Assembly: GCA_900770605.1 (NCBI GenBank)
Contig: CAAGKS010000079.1
Span: 1 to 6,336, forward strand
Length of the DNA stretch: 6,336 bases
Direction of reading: 5' to 3'
Source: Clostridia bacterium
GTDB lineage: Bacteria > Bacillota > Clostridia > Oscillospirales > CAG-272
The translations under genes and the position numbers were made by a program. Each line of letters starts with the position of its first letter. The stretch's first letter is position 1. Below the pieces are notes generated by a model. It was not told the DNA's origin and made no database searches. It saw only the letters and a program-made list of their open reading frames with translations. Below, piece after piece: positions 1 to 4,930 of this stretch.

Positions 1-19
1 ACGTGTGCTCTTCCGATCT
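1..19. other. Illumina TruSeq read-2 adapter remnant (artefact)
   Basis: The first 19 bases, ACGTGTGCTCTTCCGATCT, equal the 3' end of the standard Illumina TruSeq/multiplexing read-2 adapter. They sit exactly at the window edge, and the reading frame of the truncated methyltransferase on the minus strand makes sense only up to base 20. This is library adapter left on a contig end, not genomic sequence. Any ORF or match that uses these bases should be ignored. Confidence 0.97.
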
Positions 20-196
20 AAGCTGACGCGTCATTCTGCCTGTACCGCAAGCAAGATCAAGCACAAGGCTCGGCTTATCGGAGAGATATTTTGTAAAGCA
101 TCTCTCAAAGAAATCTGCCCACCTCGCGTAATCTATCTCGGCGTTGAGCTTATCGTAAACTCTCGCTATCGCGTTATATCCTTCGCAACCGCTCAT
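20..196 (-). CDS. Class I SAM-dependent methyltransferase, N-terminal fragment
   Basis: This partial gene encodes the first 59 residues of a probable S-adenosylmethionine-dependent methyltransferase. It has an ATG at 194-196 and is lost at the adapter junction at base 20. The start of the protein reads MSGCEGYNAIARVYDKLN, followed by a WADFFE segment near residues 26-31. Then comes LVLDLACGTGR at residues 44-54, the glycine-rich motif I that binds SAM in Rossmann-fold methyltransferases. The Y-x-x-x-A-x-x-Y-D opening is common in the UbiE/YjhP-like group. An AAGGA ribosome site lies 10 bases upstream of the ATG; an in-frame TTG two codons earlier is a weaker alternative start. The gene follows the murC stop by 16 bp on the same strand, so the two are probably co-transcribed. 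The substrate cannot be inferred, because the specificity-determining part is missing. Confidence 0.88.
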
Positions 197-212
197 TTTC
201 AAAAAATCCTTA

Positions 213-1622
213 TCATTCGTCAAATTTCAAGTGATCAAAAACCTTATATATATCGCCGGCGCCCATAACCACGCAAACGTCACCCGCGCGCAGCTCCCTG
301 CTGACGACCTCTGCCGCCTCTGCAAAGCTCGGCGCATAAGACGCGCCCTCTCCCACCATTTTGGCGAGGAGCTCTGAGCTGACGCCATAAACGTTTTGCT
401 CGCGAGCGGCGTATATATCCGCAAACACAACTCTGTCGCACGCCGCGAACGCGCCGACGAAGCCGTCAAGCAAAGCCGCAGTTCTTGAATAGGTGTGCGG
501 CTGATACACACAGAAAAGGCGTCCGCCGTCCTCGCAAAGAGCCTTTGCTCCCTTCAAGGTGGCGCTGATCTCGGTTGGGTGGTGACCGTAATCGTCATAG
601 ACGTACGCGCCGCCAACGCTTCCCTTATATTCCATTCGTCTGCAAGCGCCGCAAAAGCCACCGAGAGCCTCTGCAAGCTCGCAGGCATCTGTGCCGCACT
701 CACTGCACGCCGCAAAGGCTGCGAGCGCGTTATAGACGTTATGACGTCCTGTAACGTGCAGGTCTATATGAGCGATCCTATCGCCGTTGAGAAGGACGTC
801 AAAGGAATATCTGCCGTGATCGGACACAAGATCCGCCGCGCGATACGTCGCGCTCTCGCTTTCAATTCCAAAGCTGATCATTCTGCCCTCGGCATTTGCT
901 AACGCGCGGACGACTTCGGCATCGTCAGCGTTATATATGACCGCTCCGCCCCTTCCAACCAGCGAGGCATATCTCGCAAAGGAACCTCTTATCTGCTCCA
1001 TGCTCTTGAAATAATCCACGTGGTCCATCTCGATATTGAGGATCACCGCCACAGTCGGATTAAAGTGCAAAAAGGAGTCCATATATTCGCACGCTTCAAA
1101 CACGAAATTTTCGTTTCCGCGCACGCAATACGCTCCGTTCATGATGGGAAGCTCAGCGCCCGAGAGCACCGTTGGCTCAGCGCCGCACTCGATAAGCGCC
1201 TCGGCGCACATCGACGTACAGCTGCTCTTGCCGTGCATTCCCGCGATACCTATACGTCTTTGGTATCTCGTCATGATATATCCAAGATAATCCGCGCGAG
1301 ATATACAGGGCAAGCCGTTATCAACGGCATATCTGTATTCGGGGTTATCCGCGGATATAGCAACGGTATATACGAAGGCATCAAAGCCCTCTGCATTCTC
1401 ACGCGAGTGAGAGTAGTTTATACGTATCCCATGAGCCTCGAGCCTTCTCGTAAGCTCGGTCTGAGTTCTATCCGAGCCTGCCACTTCAAAGCCCATATTC
1501 TTGGTGATATGCGCAAGTGAGGACATATTTATGCCGCCGATGCCTATAAAATACACGCTCTTGCAATTTTCAAGAAGCTCTGCTATGCGCGCATAGCCAA
1601 ATCTTGTATTCTCAACTGACAT
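213..1622 (-). CDS. murC: UDP-N-acetylmuramate--L-alanine ligase MurC
   Basis: MurC is the cytoplasmic ligase that uses ATP to join L-alanine to UDP-N-acetylmuramic acid, the first amino-acid step of peptidoglycan precursor synthesis. The 469-residue length is normal for the family. Landmarks in order are the N-terminal Rossmann motif GIGGINMS (27-34), the ATP-binding loop GMHGKSS (128-134), NIEMDHVDYF (196-205), TGRHNVYNA (291-299), DDYGHHPTEI (343-352), YQPHTYSRT (373-381) and GAGDIYK (454-460). These cover the three Mur-ligase domains. The start is supported by a strong GAGGAGGA site at 1627-1634, about 5 bases upstream of the ATG. The P-loop departs from the usual GTHGKTTT by Met for Thr and by serines, and the protein is rich in cysteine (16). 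The gene is divergent from spoVG and leads into the methyltransferase gene. From memory, some clostridia have murC near purR and spoVG, so the location fits. Confidence 0.97.
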   Translation of the reverse strand: MSVENTRFGYARIAELLENCKSVYFIGIGGINMSSLAHITKNMGFEVAGSDRTQTELTRRLEAHGIRINYSHSRENAEGFDAFVYTVAISADNPEYRYAVDNGLPCISRADYLGYIMTRYQRRIGIAGMHGKSSCTSMCAEALIECGAEPTVLSGAELPIMNGAYCVRGNENFVFEACEYMDSFLHFNPTVAVILNIEMDHVDYFKSMEQIRGSFARYASLVGRGGAVIYNADDAEVVRALANAEGRMISFGIESESATYRAADLVSDHGRYSFDVLLNGDRIAHIDLHVTGRHNVYNALAAFAACSECGTDACELAEALGGFCGACRRMEYKGSVGGAYVYDDYGHHPTEISATLKGAKALCEDGGRLFCVYQPHTYSRTAALLDGFVGAFAACDRVVFADIYAAREQNVYGVSSELLAKMVGEGASYAPSFAEAAEVVSRELRAGDVCVVMGAGDIYKVFDHLKFDE

Positions 1623-1720
1623 ATATTCCTCCTCAAAAATTCATTTTTCTGCAAATAAATGGATTTTATAATAAAAAATTCATATTCGCGCCGTTTGTTC
1701 ACAAAAAAAACTTAAAACCG

Positions 1721-1751
1721 TTGTTTAGCCGTCAAAGTATCCAGATATAAT
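1721..1751 (+). promoter_or_regulatory. Candidate sigma-A-type promoter for spoVG
   Basis: A perfect TATAAT -10 hexamer lies at 1746-1751, 44 bases upstream of the spoVG ATG. The -35 is weak: TTGTTT at 1721-1726 gives a long 19-bp spacer, while GTTTAG at 1723-1728 gives 17 bp. In Bacillus subtilis spoVG is known for a sigma-H promoter, but no clear sigma-H match was recognised here. A GGAGG ribosome site follows at 1785-1789, 6 bases before the ATG. The rest of the 1623-1795 gap is AT-rich. The murC side shows TATTAT and TATAAA -10-like hexamers (1665-1673, minus) but no matching -35. Confidence 0.45.
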
Positions 1752-1795
1752 AATATCGTAAGATACCAAAAAAATACAAACAACGGAGGTTTTAC

Positions 1796-2086
1796 ATGAA
1801 GGTTACAGACATTAAGATCAGAAAGCTCTTTGACGACGGTCCTATGAAGGCGGTCGTTTCCGCAACCTTTGACGGTCAGCTTGCCGTCCACGACATCAAG
1901 ATAATCAACGCTCGCGACAAATTCTTTATCGTTATGCCCAGCAAGAAAAATCCCGACTCTACCTACCGCGATATCGTACACCCCATCAATGCGGAATTCA
2001 GAGGTGATCTTGAATCTCAGATCATCGCCGCATATCAGGCGGAGCTTGCGGCACTCCAGAGCGCCGAGCAGAGCGTAAGCGAATAA
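1796..2086 (+). CDS. spoVG: SpoVG family nucleic-acid-binding regulator
   Basis: SpoVG is a small conserved regulator, named for a role in spore cortex and septation control in Bacillus. In several Firmicutes it is described as a site-specific DNA- and RNA-binding protein. The 96-residue product has the expected length and order of conserved blocks: MKVTDIKIRK at the N terminus, VHDIKII (31-37), FIVMPSKK (44-51) and YRDIVHPINAEFR (57-69). A variable, alanine- and glutamate-rich tail follows. The start is fixed by a GGAGG site 6 bases upstream. The gene appears monocistronic, with a candidate promoter upstream and a hairpin terminator directly after the stop. SpoVG also occurs in non-sporulating Firmicutes, so it does not prove that this organism forms spores. 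The identification itself is secure. Confidence 0.97.
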   Translation: MKVTDIKIRKLFDDGPMKAVVSATFDGQLAVHDIKIINARDKFFIVMPSKKNPDSTYRDIVHPINAEFRGDLESQIIAAYQAELAALQSAEQSVSE

Positions 2087-2097
2087 AATCAAAATCT

Positions 2098-2586
2098 TCA
2101 AACGGTTCCGTGTGAAAAAAGCACGGAGCCGTTTCTTATTTCTATAAGGCCAAAGCTGCCCGAGTCTCCAAGTGAGCCCGGGTTGAAGGCGTACATCGGG
2201 CGCTCCGATATCCCCTCCCCCACAGCGCTTCCTGCGGGAAAGTATATTTCAAGGCGCTTGTGAGTATGCCCGAATAACAAAATATCCGCGCCTCTGCTAT
2301 GCGCGTAGCTGAGGGCGCGGTCAATGCCTGATTTCACAAGGTGCTCGTGCCCATGCATCATAAGTATCTTAAAATCTCCAAGCTGCAACATTCGTTCACT
2401 CGGCGCATCGGCGTGCGAAAAAAAGTCACAGTTTCCTCTGACGCATATTGCCCTCTCGCCAAGCGCGAAGGCATCTCGCAAGCCGTCGCCGAGAAAGAGT
2501 ATTTCATCGGCGTCGGCGTGCATAGACATAAGGTCTCTGAGCCTGTCGTATCTTCCGTGAGAATCCGACACTACGAGTATCTTCAT
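2098..2586 (-). CDS. YfcE/MJ0936-type metallophosphoesterase
   Basis: This 162-residue protein belongs to the calcineurin-like metallophosphoesterases of the small YfcE/MJ0936 group, which hydrolyse phosphodiesters in vitro using two metal ions, often manganese. All the usual metal-ligand motifs are visible: DSHG (8-11), GDG (33-35), GNCD (51-54), HGH (78-80), GHTH (106-109) and NPGS (135-138). The length is typical, and there is no signal peptide or membrane segment, so it should be cytoplasmic. Its ATG overlaps the stop of the upstream lipid kinase gene in an ATGA arrangement, which implies translational coupling within one operon. The 3' end overlaps the spoVG terminator hairpin, and the stop is 11 bp from the convergent spoVG stop. 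The physiological substrate of this group is generally unsettled and is not evident here. Confidence 0.93.
   Translation of the reverse strand: MKILVVSDSHGRYDRLRDLMSMHADADEILFLGDGLRDAFALGERAICVRGNCDFFSHADAPSERMLQLGDFKILMMHGHEHLVKSGIDRALSYAHSRGADILLFGHTHKRLEIYFPAGSAVGEGISERPMYAFNPGSLGDSGSFGLIEIRNGSVLFSHGTV
2100..2143 (+). terminator. Rho-independent terminator of spoVG
   Basis: The arms AACGGTTCCGTG (2101-2112) and CACGGAGCCGTT (2122-2133) form 12 pairs, with an extra A-T pair at 2100/2134. The loop is 9 bases, and a T-rich run TTTCTTATTTCT (2132-2143) follows. One position is T against G: a G-U wobble in plus-strand RNA but an A-C mismatch in minus-strand RNA. The hairpin therefore folds better for spoVG transcripts. 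It starts 14 bases after the spoVG stop and lies within the last codons of the opposing phosphoesterase gene. It may act weakly in the other direction, where a T-rich stretch also follows. Confidence 0.9.
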
Positions 2587-3560
2587 ACAGAAGCTGCTTC
2601 CTTGGCAGTATCAGCTTCCTTTACCAAAGCGTCTATCTTCTCTATTCCCGCAGGAACAAGGAACTTGATAGCGTGCTTTACAGAGCATACGCTGATCTTA
2701 TCTACAAATCTTATCTCTCCGTCCACGCTGATAGGCGTTGATACGTCAAACTGCATCTCGTAAGAGGTAGCTACCTCATCATTCAATATATTATGGAACT
2801 TGCCGCTGAGATGTTCGCCTTTTTTGTAATAACCGACCAATGAGAGAAATTTCGTTCTGGAAATGTTGTTTACGAACAACGCGTTGAGCTTTCCGTCATT
2901 GAGATTTCCATTGGGATTTGAGTTAAATCCACCGCCGCAAAATCTTCCGTTTGCAAAGGTAGTGAGCAAAAGCTCCCTCTTGACCGCTTCACCGCCGTCA
3001 GCAGAAATGCTGAGGTTTACGCCGGGCTTTTTGATGAGCGTTACCACAAGTCCGAGTATATACGCGAACTTGGAAGGAACCATTTTGGACGCCTTGAGTC
3101 TCGCCATAGTACAAACTACCTGAGAATCAAATCCGATGTTTATCATATTTACGGAATATACGTCGTTACACTTTATCAAGTCAATATCCAAGGGGGTAGC
3201 GTCCAACTGAGCGTCTATATCAAAGAACTGCTCGGAAGGAACAAAGTTTCTTACGTAGTCATTTCCCGTTCCCACGGGAACAACGCCCAGGGACACGTTT
3301 GAGTGGTCCTCGAGCTGCATAATGGCGTTAGCGACGATAGAAAGAGTACCGTCTCCGCCGCAAGCGTATACGCGAAGCTGCTCGCCTGCATTTTCAGCGC
3401 AGAAATTCTTTACCTGCTGAGCTGCATCCTCCGCGCTCTTGCTTACTATAATAGTAGGCTGAATGTCTTTCTTGGCACACGCCGCAAGGATCTTCTCGTC
3501 AAGACCTTCCTTTGTTGCCGTTTTTCCTGATGCGGGATTGATTATAAAGCAATATTTCAT
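2583..3560 (-). CDS. Diacylglycerol/lipid kinase (YegS/DgkB/BmrU family)
   Basis: This 325-residue protein belongs to the DAGK-catalytic family of soluble lipid kinases, which phosphorylate diacylglycerol or related lipids with ATP. In Firmicutes DgkB recycles the diacylglycerol left by lipoteichoic acid synthesis. Visible motifs are the nucleotide-binding start INPASGK (7-13), GGDGT (68-72) with the catalytic-region Asp, PVGTGND (95-101), GRFCGGG (205-211), DGKLN (222-226) and VDGE (279-282). The length is usual for the family. No membrane segment is seen, as expected for a peripheral enzyme. The ribosome site is unusual: GGGGGT, 4 bases before the ATG. A strong promoter lies about 85 bases upstream. 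The downstream phosphoesterase gene overlaps by 4 bp. DgkB rather than another YegS-like lipid kinase is plausible but not proven, so no symbol is given. Confidence 0.93.
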   Translation of the reverse strand: MKYCFIINPASGKTATKEGLDEKILAACAKKDIQPTIIVSKSAEDAAQQVKNFCAENAGEQLRVYACGGDGTLSIVANAIMQLEDHSNVSLGVVPVGTGNDYVRNFVPSEQFFDIDAQLDATPLDIDLIKCNDVYSVNMINIGFDSQVVCTMARLKASKMVPSKFAYILGLVVTLIKKPGVNLSISADGGEAVKRELLLTTFANGRFCGGGFNSNPNGNLNDGKLNALFVNNISRTKFLSLVGYYKKGEHLSGKFHNILNDEVATSYEMQFDVSTPISVDGEIRFVDKISVCSVKHAIKFLVPAGIEKIDALVKEADTAKEAASV

Positions 3561-3563
3561 ATT

Positions 3564-3569
3564 ACCCCC
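3564..3569 (-). promoter_or_regulatory. Unusual ribosome binding site GGGGGT of the lipid kinase gene
   Basis: The sequence directly upstream of the lipid kinase ATG is GGGGGTAAT followed by ATG. The usual GGAGGT has its central A replaced by G, which can still pair with the 16S tail through a G-U wobble. Its spacing supports the chosen start. All other full genes in the window have an A-containing GGAGG-like or GGGAG site. Confidence 0.6.
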
Positions 3570-3644
3570 AAAAATACGTTTTATTTGAAATGAAAATGCT
3601 TTGTACTTACTAATTTTTTAAAATTATAATACACATACACAGTA

Positions 3645-3673
3645 ATTATAACACATTTTTCGCCACTTGTCCA
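3645..3673 (-). promoter_or_regulatory. Sigma-A-type promoter of the lipid kinase/phosphoesterase operon
   Basis: On the minus strand, TGGACA (3673-3668, five of six bases of TTGACA) is separated by exactly 17 bp from a perfect TATAAT (3650-3645). A TG dinucleotide sits a few bases upstream of the -10. Transcription should start near 3638, giving a leader of about 78 bases before the kinase ATG. A second TATAAT at 3628-3623 lacks a good -35. This is the best promoter match in the window. Confidence 0.8.
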
Positions 3674-3693
3674 CAATTATTTTTCAATATTTA

Positions 3694-3723
3694 ATGTCAA
3701 TTTATTTTTTTCGCGCATATAAT
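3694..3723 (+). promoter_or_regulatory. Candidate promoter of the three-gene small-protein cassette
   Basis: A perfect TATAAT lies at 3718-3723, 38 bases upstream of the first cassette ATG. ATGTCA at 3694-3699 (four of six bases of TTGACA) lies 18 bp further up. An alternative is TTGTCC (3667-3672) with TTTAAT (3690-3695) at 17 bp, which would overlap the divergent promoter. CATATAAT at 3716-3723 also resembles the -10 of sporulation sigma-E promoters, but no matching -35 is visible. The sigma factor is therefore undecided. Confidence 0.45.
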
Positions 3724-3761
3724 TCTCATAGTAGCCACAAAAACGGCAGATTGGAGGAGTT

Positions 3762-3989
3762 ATGCAGATAGATAAAAGAACTCTTGAAGGATTACTCGCG
3801 CTAAATGATAAGCAGCTCATGGCGCTGGTCAGCACTCTTGCCCGAAGCAGCGGCATAGACCTCGGACAGTTCAAGATAGACACCTCGGACGTACAAAGCG
3901 TACGCCGCGCGCTGACCAACATAACGGATCAGGAGATAAACAGGATAGTTGAGCAATATCGCAACGCCACAAGAGGCGGTGGGAGATAG
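3762..3989 (+). CDS. Small helical protein of unknown function, first gene of cassette
   Basis: I do not recognise a named family for this 75-residue protein. It is predicted helical and soluble, with no signal peptide, membrane segment or cysteine. Residues about 8-30 form one likely helical stretch. A short IDTSDV turn follows (39-44), then a second helix ending in DQEINRIVEQYRN and a GGGR tail. The start is supported by GGAGGAG at 3753-3759, directly upstream of the ATG. It is the first of three plus-strand genes with almost no spacing: the next ATG lies two bases after its stop, and that gene's ribosome site falls inside this gene's last codons. This points to one transcript and a shared task, possibly as a small adaptor. 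Codon usage looks like that of its neighbours, so recent transfer is not suggested. The reading frame is well supported; its function is not. Confidence 0.85.
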   Translation: MQIDKRTLEGLLALNDKQLMALVSTLARSSGIDLGQFKIDTSDVQSVRRALTNITDQEINRIVEQYRNATRGGGR

Positions 3990-3991
3990 TT

Positions 3992-4417
3992 ATGAACGAT
4001 CAGGAACGCATGGGGGCTATCACCGAGGAAGGTATTTCAAGCGCGATAAGCAAGCTGATGGAGCATCCTGAGATAATCGGCGCGGTAGCGTCTGCGCTCG
4101 GCTCGTCCTCTCCCCTCTCGCCCACCGCTACGGCGACCGCGACCGCCTCGGAGAGTACGGACAGCTCGGATTCAGGCGCAGCAGAGCAAGCGCCCGAGGC
4201 TTTTGCGGGCGGCGCGGAGCTTGCTTCTTCGCTCATACCTATGATCTCGCGCCTTGGCTCGCTTGGCATTGGCGGCAAGGATGGTGGCAAGGGCGGCTCA
4301 AAGCACTCTGCCCTGCTCTGCGCGCTCAAGCCCTATCTCAGTCCGAACAGGCGCGATGCCATAGACTATATGCTCAAAATATCGCAATTATCGGACATTA
4401 TATCAAAGCTGCGTTAG
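3992..4417 (+). CDS. Unknown protein with low-complexity linker and C-terminal helical module
   Basis: This 141-residue protein has no function I can name. It has three parts. An N-terminal region (1-37) contains an amphipathic stretch around HPEIIGAVASALG. A low-complexity linker rich in Ser, Thr, Ala, Glu and Gly (about 38-78) includes four Thr-Ala units at 45-52. After SLIPMISRLGSLG and a glycine/lysine patch (94-104) comes a compact C-terminal module (107-141). Its key residues are LKPYLSPNRRDAID followed by a Leu/Ile-rich helix ending in KLR. From general familiarity, similar LKPYLS...R...ID tails occur in small uncharacterised clostridial proteins; this is recollection, not a search. 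A GGGAG site at 3981-3985 lies 6 bases before the ATG. The linker suggests a tether between two interaction modules. It sits between two other small genes and is probably co-translated with them. Confidence 0.85.
   Translation: MNDQERMGAITEEGISSAISKLMEHPEIIGAVASALGSSSPLSPTATATATASESTDSSDSGAAEQAPEAFAGGAELASSLIPMISRLGSLGIGGKDGGKGGSKHSALLCALKPYLSPNRRDAIDYMLKISQLSDIISKLR
4124..4147 (+). repeat. Four tandem 6-bp units encoding Thr-Ala
   Basis: Four consecutive hexamers of the form ACNGCN encode (Thr-Ala)x4 at residues 45-52 of the second cassette protein. The third-base variation shows the repeat is not a recent perfect expansion. It lies in the disordered linker, where length changes would be tolerated. 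Confidence 0.75.
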
Positions 4418-4427
4418 AGGAGAAAAT

Positions 4428-4856
4428 ATGTATTCAAGGCAAAACGACAGAAACAGAGACATACGAATTCCGCGCAATTACAACGGGAACGTGATTTTTT
4501 CAGCTCCAAGCACGGACATTCCCACAAAGCAACACGTTCCCAAGGATCAGCCGATCAGGCGCAGATATGCCGACTATCCCGAGCAAAATGACCGCGAGCG
4601 GCAAGCAGCCACAAATACTCCGCAGGGCATTGAAGAGGAGCGCGGGGATACGGCAAGCATCGGCGATATACGCGAAGAAACGGAGAGCGCGGATATTGAC
4701 GTGGCAAGAGATACAAAGCCTGCATCGATACTCTCCCCCATAGGCGCGCTCGGCACAGAGGAGCTTTTACTCATAGCCCTCGCGCTGATAATCTTTCAGG
4801 GCGGCAAGGAGCCTGAGCTTGCGCTTCTCTTGCTCGCGCTTTTATTTATAAATTGA
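4428..4856 (+). CDS. Unknown protein with polar body and C-terminal short hydrophobic hairpin
   Basis: This 142-residue protein is not assignable to a named function. Residues 1-100 are highly polar and probably disordered. They are rich in Arg, Asp, Glu and Asn, and carry a distinctive RIPRNYNGNVIF stretch (13-24) that looks like a short conserved binding motif. The C terminus changes sharply. From LGTEE (108-112) the chain runs into LLLIALALIIF (113-123), then a QGGKEPE turn (124-130), then LALLLLALLFI (131-141). The two hydrophobic runs are only about 11 residues each, too short for ordinary bilayer-spanning helices, and suggest a re-entrant or surface-inserted hairpin. There is no N-terminal signal peptide. 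An AGGAG site at 4418-4422 touches the previous stop and lies 5 bases before the ATG. As the last cassette gene, before a strong terminator, it could be the membrane anchor for the other two products. Confidence 0.85.
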   Translation: MYSRQNDRNRDIRIPRNYNGNVIFSAPSTDIPTKQHVPKDQPIRRRYADYPEQNDRERQAATNTPQGIEEERGDTASIGDIREETESADIDVARDTKPASILSPIGALGTEELLLIALALIIFQGGKEPELALLLLALLFIN

Positions 4857-4879
4857 CCCTTGGAGCTTCAAAAACAAAA

Positions 4880-4930
4880 TTGGTGGAGTAGCCGCAGGGG
4901 TGCGGATATTCCACCAAATTTTTATTAAAT
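4880..4930 (+). terminator. Strong, probably bidirectional terminator between cassette and pcrA
   Basis: TTGGTGGAGTA (4880-4890) pairs with TATTCCACCAA (4907-4917), including one G-U pair. After a single G-A mismatch, CCGCA (4892-4896) pairs with TGCGG (4901-4905) around a GGGG loop. The total is 16 pairs. The plus strand continues ATTTTTATTAAATT; the minus strand continues AATTTTGTTTTTG, also T-rich. It lies between the stops of two convergent genes and so can end both transcripts. Confidence 0.93.

Noticed and set aside
5..268. Plus-strand open frame at the left end
   Set aside because: It begins inside adapter sequence and runs antisense to the methyltransferase and the murC end.
1020..1520. 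166-codon plus-strand open frame opposite murC
   Set aside because: It is antisense to the conserved MurC ATP-binding and N-terminal regions, has no suitable ribosome site or protein-like motif, and is a coding shadow.
1665..1704. murC promoter
   Set aside because: TATTAT and TATAAA are present on the minus strand, but the only -35-like hexamer (TTGTGA, 1704-1699) is about 25 bp away. A promoter must exist nearby, but I cannot place it.
3623..3628. Second minus-strand TATAAT as an additional lipid kinase promoter
   Set aside because: The hexamer at the right distance, TTATAA, is a poor -35; the upstream TGGACA/TATAAT pair with a 17-bp spacer explains the operon better.
3677..3922. 81-codon minus-strand open frame over the first cassette gene
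   Set aside because: It crosses the promoter gap and lies antisense to a gene with a good ribosome site; nothing in its translation is recognisable.
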